From NCBI GenBank assembly GCA_047967505.1, contig CM106540.1: a DNA stretch of 64,000 nucleotides; one strand, 5' to 3'. The translations under genes were made by a program, and so were the position numbers. The stretch comes from Dipteris shenzhenensis. Taxonomy: Eukaryota; Polypodiophyta; Polypodiopsida; Gleicheniales. The notes under the pieces are model-generated. The model was not told the origin of the DNA. It saw only the letters and a program-made list of their open reading frames with translations, and did no database searches. Shown piece by piece: positions 56,701 through 64,000 of this stretch (position 1 is its first letter; each line of letters begins with the position of its first letter).

Positions 56701-57890
56701 TTACATATGGACATAGTATTGGTTATTTTGCATGTTGCAACTTAGTCATAAGAAGCATTCTCTACTATATTATTGGAGGTGACTTTCAGATATGTTGGTT
56801 GTGCTAATATACTATTGCTGGATGATAGCTTATACAAGTGTGCCGTGAGACATACACAATTTTGCCAAGCTCATAAGGTATTGTGTGGTTCTCATATGCT
56901 TCGAGAATCTTCACGTTGCTTAATCCGTAAATCCTCTTGGAGCCTTTGTCTTGTTCTCTTCTTGCCTAACCATCTGCCTGGGACTTTGCACCCCCATCCG
57001 TTATCCAACTCACACGCGCTCACATATCACAGCTTGCATCACTGACATATGCTCGCACACGCACTCACGAGACTCATGCATAAATCAAATACCTAGCGTA
57101 GGCACAAGCTGATATTCTTATGTTATGCTTGGATCAAGATGCATAAATCAAATACATCATGTATCTGCATCATTAGCATATACCATCATTCTAATGGCAG
57201 TATGAGCTAAGACCCAAGCCATAAAGGAAACCCCTCTTGACGATCATTGCAACTGTAACCAGTTCTCTAACGGCAAGCCTTTGTGGACAACCATGACAAG
57301 CATCGTACAAACACTACAAAACCTATTTATGCAAGTGTGCAAGATTTATACAAACACAAGAAAGCAGCAGTCATATACAACTTCCTTTAGAAGAGGTAAA
57401 CCTGAAAACTGAATTTATAAGCTCAAATTGACCGATTCCCTGATAACAAACGCAGCAAGCCATGAACTTACCACCTACATAGAAATAACTAGGTACTCCA
57501 AACCACCACCATTCTAATGGTAACAAGGAAGCACAAGCAAGGACAAGTAGCAGAGGAAACACATCCGGTACAAAGCATGCCAGGATGTGACAGAAGCTGA
57601 TTTGCCTTCTACTCTTTGAAGTGTGCTGGCCTATACATGGCAAACACTTAACAAACTACAGGTTTTGTATGCAAGGACAAAATCTGGAAAGCATATTAGC
57701 ATACCCTATACTCACAAATCCCAATCCCTTCCCTTAATTCTGACTGCAAAAAACAAGAAAGAGTAAAGCTTAAGCTAAAGCATTGTTTGCTTTAACAGTT
57801 TAAAAAAAAACCATAGACTACACCAGACAATCTCAGATAATCAGGGCAAATGCTGTTGCAAGGACAACAGTTGCCAACACTGAATCAGGG
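53736..57890. other. AT-rich intergenic region, no gene recognised
   Basis: Open frames (for example + 54033-54380, - 55426-55686, + 55631-55930) are short and have no recognisable motif. I see no tRNA, rRNA or clear mobile-element domain. The proximal right part (57.4-57.9 kb) may include the 3' end of the EAF1 transcript. Confidence 0.45.
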
Positions 57891-58297
57891 CAAAAACATA
57901 CTCATTTTTCAGGGAAGAAAAGGACTGATTGAACCTCACATAGTACATTCTGTACAAACGTCTGTGTCTTTAACATTGAATATACACTTCCAGGATTTCC
58001 ACTATACCCGGTAGACCTAATCAGAACATGTGCCAAAAAGCTGCATTTATTACCTCGAAAAGCCCAATGAGATTTTTGGGCCTGGAAGTTAGTAAGATCG
58101 AAATTTTCGACTCCAAGAATATACAAAGCCAATTTTCTGCTGAGAGTCTGAGTCAGACCACACAAACTTCGAGCACCTTCTTTCAACTGCTCCCCGGAAG
58201 CCCAGAAAATGTTAACCATCTAACCAGGTAGCCTGGGACCAGACTACAGAACAAAATACAAAGAATCGGGGGGTACAAATTGCAAAATTCCCACTAT
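57891..58297 (-). other. Probable 3' UTR of the EAF1-like gene
   Basis: Sequence downstream of the EAF1 stop codon on the minus strand, with short frames only. The poly(A) site cannot be located. Confidence 0.4.
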
Positions 58298-61200
58298 TTA
58301 CTTGGGAGATTTTGGAATTGTAGAAACCATGGGTGTCCCAGCTACGTTGGAAGGCACAGAGCCTGAAGCTGACACAATAGGAGATGAAGTGGTAGACAGT
58401 GCATGTCCTTGCGTAGCTACAGCAGGCTGGTGAGTCTGACGGTGCTGTATAAGAATGACCAAGAACCCACAAGGTTGCCAAAGTCAGCAGACTAAAATAA
58501 GGTGGCACATCAAAATACAAAAAACATTAGAAGAGACCCAAGAGACTTGCGAAGTAAGGCTGAATCCAATGGCTTTATTTTCACTACCTGTGCACCATTA
58601 TACATAAGCACAGATCCAGAAACAGTCTGACTTGATGTTGCCACTGCATTGGTTTGAAAGGCCATGTTGGCACGGGACTGAGATCCTCCATCCAAGCCTA
58701 ACGCTGGAGCAGTTGCTATTCCAGACGAAGTGGCTACAGGGGGCCTGACTTGTGAAGATCCTGTGCTGTTAGTCAGCTGCATTGATTGAACACAGCTAGG
58801 TTGCTGCTGATGTGATTGCTGCCGCTGAGAATGTAAATTCTGCTGGGATGCTGACATTGCCCTTGCAATAGGACCCACACTTGGCTTCTGAGAATGCACT
58901 CCACCAATCTGTGCTGCACCCTGTTGCTGCTGCAAGCTGCCTGCACCGTTGCCATGTGTTAAATGGGTTGCATTGGCAACGACTGCATTGCCATTTGCAG
59001 CCACTGTGGAAAGGTGAGGTGCCTGGGATGCTGCCGCACTATTACCACGACTCAGGTTATACGATCCAGCTGCCATTGGAGAAAAATTCTGACCCGATTT
59101 CCATTGAGGTGACGGGACACCTCCGCTGCTGGTCATAATAGGAGATGAAAGAGGAATGCCAGGAGGTGGTGATGCCATACTCAAAGGATTGTTCATGTTA
59201 CTTCCAAGCTGGAAGGCTATATGCCCAGGCTGCCCGGACAAAGTTGGAGGTACAGGGCTTGGCTGCAATCCACTCTTTCCAGCCTGTGACGGCAGCGGCA
59301 TGCTCACATTGGAACCTGCCTGCCGTTGTGGAGGTCTGCGTTGCTGGGGCTGTGACTGCTGATTTGAACGACGCTGCTGCTGGTGCGATGACGTCATTGA
59401 AGAAATTGTGGGAGATGAGGGCTGCTGTTGTGGAGAGACAGATATTTGAGTCTGCTGCGCTACACTTGATCCTGGAGGTGGAGATGCAGGCTGAACAGAA
59501 GATGTAGATGAAGATGTGGGGATTTGGGGTGGCTGCTGTTGAGGAAGTTGTTTACCTGGAATATGTTGAGAAAAACTTTTTTGATGTTGAGCTACAGAAG
59601 TGGGTATTTGAGACAAATTTATTGCTAGATTTTCAACAGCTTGAACTTGCATATGGTTTGGCTGCCCTCCAATAGGAGCTTGGGGTACACCAGACAGGTC
59701 CTGCCCGGATGTGACTGGCCCCTGAGCTGGGAACGCACGTTGCCCTGGCATGGAATGAGACACCTTTTGTTGTGCAGATAGCTGACCAGGTGACATATTT
59801 GATTGGCCCTGTTGTCCTGAAATACTTTGTAATGGCACAGATCCTCTTCCTATTCCCTTGGAGTTCTTTCCCTGCAGCTGCTGTTGTTGCTGTTGCTGTT
59901 GTTGTTGCTGCTGCTGCTTGGCTGGTTGGTTTTGAACCTGTGGCTTGGTCTGGTTTTGAACCTGTGCTGATGAAGTTGAAGGTGGGGGCGGTTGTGCTTG
60001 CGACAGAGATTGCTGCTGTTGAGGGCTTTGACTGTTACTATTGAGAGAAGAAGCAGAAGGTGACTGTACTGACTGTTGGAGAGTTGATGATGCTAAGACT
60101 GCCTGTTGCTGTGGAGGCCCCCTCTGCTGATGTGGCTGTGTTGGTAATGCATGCTGCTGTGATAAGAGGTGAGATTGTTGATGCTGCTGGGACAGCAGAT
60201 GCGCATGAGGAGACAGAAGATGCTGCTGCTGAGAAATTGGATGAGATTGTGAGGGTTGCAATGACGATTGTAGGGAGTTTGGAGAAAATTGTTGTTGCTG
60301 GAGCATCCGTTTTTGATGTTGGTGCTGCAACTGCTGCCGTTCTTTTGCAATGCGCATCATGTTATAAGCCTGCTGCTGGTTTGCACTCAGATTCTGCTGC
60401 TGCTGATGTAGATGATTATGTTGCGGTAACTGCTGAGGCTGCTGTTGTGCAGTAAAATTTTGACTTGGTGATGAAACTACAGCATTGGCTAAATTACTGT
60501 TCAGATTATTCAAAGCAGCTGCTGCCTGAGGATGACCCTGAACAGCCTGTTGTTGAAGCTCTTGTATAAACATCTGTTGCCCTGACTGCAATCCAAATGC
60601 ATTCCTTTCTCAAAGCATGGAAAAATAGTGGTATATACAAAAATATAATCACCTTCATAGAAAACTAAAAGAACAAGCAATTACAAAACAAGTCTGAAGG
60701 GTCTCACTCGAACCATGGGCATGGCCTCTCTTGGTCTCCCCATCATATTCATGGGACCAGGTGTAGCACCAGGAGTGATAGAACCTGAGCCGGGTAATCC
60801 AACTCCAGCAGAGGGGAGTATATTGTTCATGCCAGCAGAGAGATTCGAAACACCAGGTGAGCCCATTCCAGGAAGCCCAGTCCTGGTGGGAAGAGGCATA
60901 CCTCTGCTTAAACCACACATCATTCCAGCACTGTTTCCTGAAGCCAGCATAGGAACTGCCGCACAATCAGTTGGACTAGGCAAACCCACAAGAGGCAAGC
61001 CTGATGTGACAGATAAAGCCTGTGCTTGTAAGCCATGACCGGCTACCATCCTGTTGTAGCGCAACCGCTGTTCCTCTGTAAGTGGCCTCATTGAAGCTGC
61101 CATGCGCTGAGCATCCCTATTCAAAAAATTCATTCCAACAAAGGAAGTCAGTAAATGCAAAGTCAAGAAAATGGTCTTTAAAGGAAATTTCAACCCATTG

Positions 61201-63039
61201 CAGTTTCATTCCACAGCATACACAAGGCATGCAGTCAGACAAAGGATTTGACGTAAAAACAAGCATCACTGAACATGTATGTAACATCTTGCCCATCACA
61301 TCTTGTCACAGGACATACGGAACAAGTTAAGAGTGATAAAGGTATTGCAAAAGTTCAATGTTTTAGAAGTCCTTTGTGTGTCAAGAAAATCCAATGCAAA
61401 CCTACCCTTTGAAAAGAGACTTACTCTGTACAAACAGATTTTGACATGGTTGTAAAAACACTGAATGATAAGATATGATAACAGCTCATTTTATGGAGAG
61501 TTAGCAAGTGCCACCAAACTCTCAACATGATTGGTAAATCTGATTTCATGGTATATCCCACAAAAACATACAAACTTCGATTAACTACCATGGACACTGG
61601 AACAGAACATTTGATGCATACCACCTTGCTATGTTACGTCCAGAAAGAACTTTGAATTTTAATCAGCCATGAAGCACAATTACTAGGCTTTATAATAAGG
61701 TCCTAAGTAGAACATACATAAACGTTTTGAATACGATGCTTCAACTCAAGGCAAACAATAGCACATAGTACAATGAAAACCTTAACAATTTGGTAATAGC
61801 CTTCCACAAAGAATAACCTGGTGAAAAATGCAGACACAGCCACATGACCAATTTATGTGTTGTCTCTATTTGCTTCACGGTGACTTGCTATGTTGCCCTT
61901 TGTTTCAGTTACCAATCAGGATGAAATCCTATATAATACATAATCCATTCACACACATGTATATCCTGAAACATTGATAGTAACAGCAAACAGAAAGTGT
62001 AGTTTTTGCGACCACTAACTAATCACTCACAAGTTTAGAAACCATAAACGCTAGCTACTATCATATACACCAACTTCACCAAAATGCACAACTGGAGGTG
62101 TTAATATATGTATAGCACATGCTCTCAAACATGCACACATCTCCGCATGTTCACACTATGCATGTATATGAGTGTATATTTATGCAAATTCTGAGTACTA
62201 AATGTTTGTCAAGGCTCCAAGCAAGACGGGCAGACTCAGTTAGCTTAAGGATGGCACTCAGGACAAAGGTTGGCCTACAGCATTTCTAATATACCCTGCA
62301 CTGTGATCTCATTCCGTAATGCCCTCCAATAGGGTTGATAAGCAGCAGGAATGGGCTAAGCTGACCTAAATCACAAAGATCATGTTCAACCTTGCTTTGA
62401 GTTCTTTATAGAAAGATGTTATAGTTTAAGGCAATGTGTTTCAATTCACCATGCAGACTATGTTTCACTGTCCCAAAGGTGTTCCTTGCCAACTCACCCC
62501 ATCAGCAATCATGAAACAAACAAGAAATCATCCAAACTATAGCTTTACATAAAAATAGAACCACCATCAGTAAGTTTGCTTGAAAATCAAACAAAGCTGA
62601 TAGAGGCCTTACTCATTACAATGTACATATGCTCAGTACCAATAGTAACTTCAAACGTGCATACACTTGTGTTATTGTACTAGAGTAATGTATTGCAGCG
62701 ATCCAACAAATACAGAAGTAATGCAGTCACAATTGCAGAAACGTCATTCAATAATTAGCATCGAAACAATGATATCAAAGCCCACACAGAAAAAGATCAA
62801 ACCATATATGTAATTACCTTGTAGCAGCAGCACTTATGGCAGCAGGCGTCATTCCAGGGCTCAATTGCAAACCGTTTGCTCCATGTAAGAAAGACATCCC
62901 AGAGGATGCGGGGCGCATTCCTGACCCTGATGCCAGCATACCTGGCATGCCGAGTCCATTCCCATGCGCAGGCTGAAGAGGATAACCATGTGGAACCAAA
63001 TCCCCAGTTGATGACGACTGCTCACACAATTCTAGTGGC
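58298..63039 (-). CDS. EAF1: EAF1-like chromatin protein, glutamine-rich C-terminal part (last four coding exons)
   Basis: Minus-strand exons 63039(approximate)-62818, 61116-60708, 60585-58588 and 58444-58298 (stop TAA) join in frame with GT-AG introns, giving about 924 residues. Recognisable parts: ATRDAQRMAASMRPLTEEQR across the first junction, QQAYNMMRIAKERQQL followed by a Q-rich run, QGKNSKGIGRGSV, and SPQWKSGQNF. These match the C-terminal tail of plant EAF1 (Arabidopsis EAF1A/B), the platform subunit of the NuA4 histone H4 acetyltransferase complex in the nucleus. The HSA and SANT domains that define EAF1 would be upstream, right of the window. The first visible acceptor is uncertain (AAG at 63040 or TAG at 63032). 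Another Q-rich coactivator is possible but less likely. Confidence 0.78.
61117..62817 (-). other. Large intron of the EAF1-like gene
   Basis: A 1,701-bp intron bounded by AAG/GTAATTAC and TTTTTTGAATAG. It is AT-rich with no recognisable inserted element. Confidence 0.8.
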
Positions 63040-63104
63040 CTTCACATGGAACCAAGACAGTGTTACCCATAATACAAGTAGGTGAAAATTGCAATCGAAG
63101 CACA

Positions 63105-63106
<2 letters not shown>

Positions 63107-63146
<40 letters not shown>
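63107..63146 (+). repeat. (TC)n microsatellite
   Basis: About 20 TC units in the intron upstream (minus strand) of the first visible EAF1 exon, just left of the LINE fragment. Confidence 0.95.
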
Positions 63147-63149
<3 letters not shown>

Positions 63150-63189
63150 CAAAGATCGAGGAGACCACATCCCCCTCGCCACCACAGAA

Positions 63190-63660
63190 TCACACAGACC
63201 GACAAATGCAGATCCGAGACATTTTCACTGCCATGATCCATAATGGTGCCGGGCTGCACTCCATTGGCTACACAACCTGAGAGCACAGGATCATGAGGGC
63301 CTATGGACTGAGCACTTGCACATGGGTTGGAGGTCTTAGCTCCGGTCCTAGCACAAATGTTCAACCAGGAAGTATGGCACGGCTTCACACCTGCTTGGAG
63401 CACCACCACTATTGTGCCAATACACAAAGCTGGGGACCCTATGGATACTGGGAATTATCGCACCCTCATGATTGGCCACACTTTGGTCAAGATTTATGGG
63501 TCGGTATTAGAGAGGGAGCTCAGTAGTATACAAAGGCTTGAGGACAGCGGGCACTAGGACAAGCACGATTCCAGAGGCAACATTCTACTCTAGATCACAT
63601 CTTCACTCTGAGGGCTATCATTGAGGAGGCGAGGTCCAAACACCAGAAAGTCTATGTTGG
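63190..63660 (+). pseudogene. LINE reverse transcriptase fragment in the EAF1 intron
   Basis: Plus-strand residues EVLAPVLAQMFNQEVWHGFT, TTTIVPIHKAGDPMDTGNYR, TLMIGHTLVKIYGSVLEREL, then after a frame break GQARFQRQHSTLDHIFTLRA and KVYVGDI. This is the N-terminal third of an RT of the same broad type as the LINE at 29640-31604 (there PLHKGGDKNSVTNYRTIM and QAGFRKEHRTADHL), but a clearly different family. It breaks off at about 63660 before the FVDF catalytic motif. It lies antisense to the EAF1-like gene. Confidence 0.85.
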
Positions 63661-63680
63661 AGATATCATAGTCAAAGAGT

Positions 63681-63886
63681 GTGTTGGTGTGTAGTACTGG
63701 GTGATCTAGAACTAGTCTATGTGTGAGTGCCACGTGTCATCATGGGACTTATCCCATATGCACTAGGTGCTAGTGTGTGAGTGAGTAGCCTTTATAAGGC
63801 TTGTACTTCACTTGTCTTGATACACTTGATGAATGAATGAAACCTTCTTCATGTCTTTATTTGAGCATTATTTCCTCACACCCTAA

Positions 63887-63933
<47 letters not shown>

Positions 63934-64000
63934 GTCATCATCCTCTCCAACAAACCCTAAACCCTAACTCTGCTCAGCCGCCTCTCCTATGCAGCCTGCC
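63681..64000 (+). repeat. LTR-like sequence, truncated by window edge
   Basis: Begins near TGTTGGTGTGTAGTACTGGG, has a TATA-like CCTTTATAAGGC at about 63789, then GATGAATGAATGAAACCTTC, a (CT)n run at 63893-63931 and CCTAAACCCTAACTC. This organisation resembles a copia LTR, but its end lies outside the window. Confidence 0.35.
63893..63931 (+). repeat. (CT)n microsatellite
   Basis: About 19 CT units inside the LTR-like sequence at the right edge. Confidence 0.95.

Noticed and set aside
59145-60455. Plus-strand frames over the EAF1 Q-rich exon
   Set aside because: They are antisense readings of CAG/CAA-rich coding sequence.
63950-63972. CCCTAAACCCTAAC, the plant telomere repeat
   Set aside because: Only about two units inside an LTR-like sequence; too short to indicate a telomere or interstitial telomeric array.

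Overview
The window is nuclear DNA of a land plant. It carries three single-copy plant genes (a LEUNIG-type corepressor, a PPR-SMR protein and an EAF1-like NuA4 subunit) with GT-AG introns. The rest is plant Ty1/copia and Ty3/gypsy elements with initiator-Met-tRNA primer sites, non-LTR elements, microsatellites and old diverged repeats. The low gene density, a LINE type with an FVDFKKAFDTVP-like RT motif, and a PLS-type PPR relic would fit a fern or lycophyte, but the sequence alone does not settle the lineage.

Layout. 638-5047 (+): the last nine coding exons of a LEUNIG-like gene, truncated by the left edge; one intron is swollen by microsatellites and three partial copies of a short repeat (here called R342). 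5.0-9 kb: LTR-like promoter sequence, nested non-LTR fragments and a scrambled copia relic. 9-18.6 kb: gene-free and AT-rich, built of old local duplications, with a PPR fragment and a LINE fragment. 18.6-21.3 kb (-): a copia-type element that codes gag but no recognisable pol. 21.3-28 kb: no recognised gene, several R342 copies. 28-31.6 kb: two LINE pieces head to head, next to a perfect 76-bp hairpin. 31.6-35.3 kb (-): a gypsy element cut off within RT. 36076-39000 (+): an intact intronless PPR-SMR gene. 39.6-41.9 kb: an LTR and tail of the gag-only family, then a tandem duplication with a clean TSD-flanked insertion. 41961-47904 (-): a gypsy element with PR, RT, RNase H and IN but most of one LTR missing. 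47905-53325 (+): a copia element with all domains, several frameshifts and no 5' LTR. 53.3-57.9 kb: gene-free. 58298-63039 (-): the last four coding exons of an EAF1-like gene, whose upstream intron holds another LINE piece and LTR-like sequence running off the right edge.

The three host genes are not an operon and show no evident functional link. LEUNIG (transcriptional repression) and EAF1 (histone acetyltransferase scaffold) are both nuclear chromatin-level regulators with glutamine-rich regions; the PPR-SMR protein is predicted to act on organelle RNA. Most of the interest lies in the mobile elements: a gag-only copia family with a conserved unassigned C-terminal region, a LINE inverted duplication, a short non-LTR family whose 3' end is fixed by three sets of target-site duplications, and a bZIP-like motif array in a gypsy leader.
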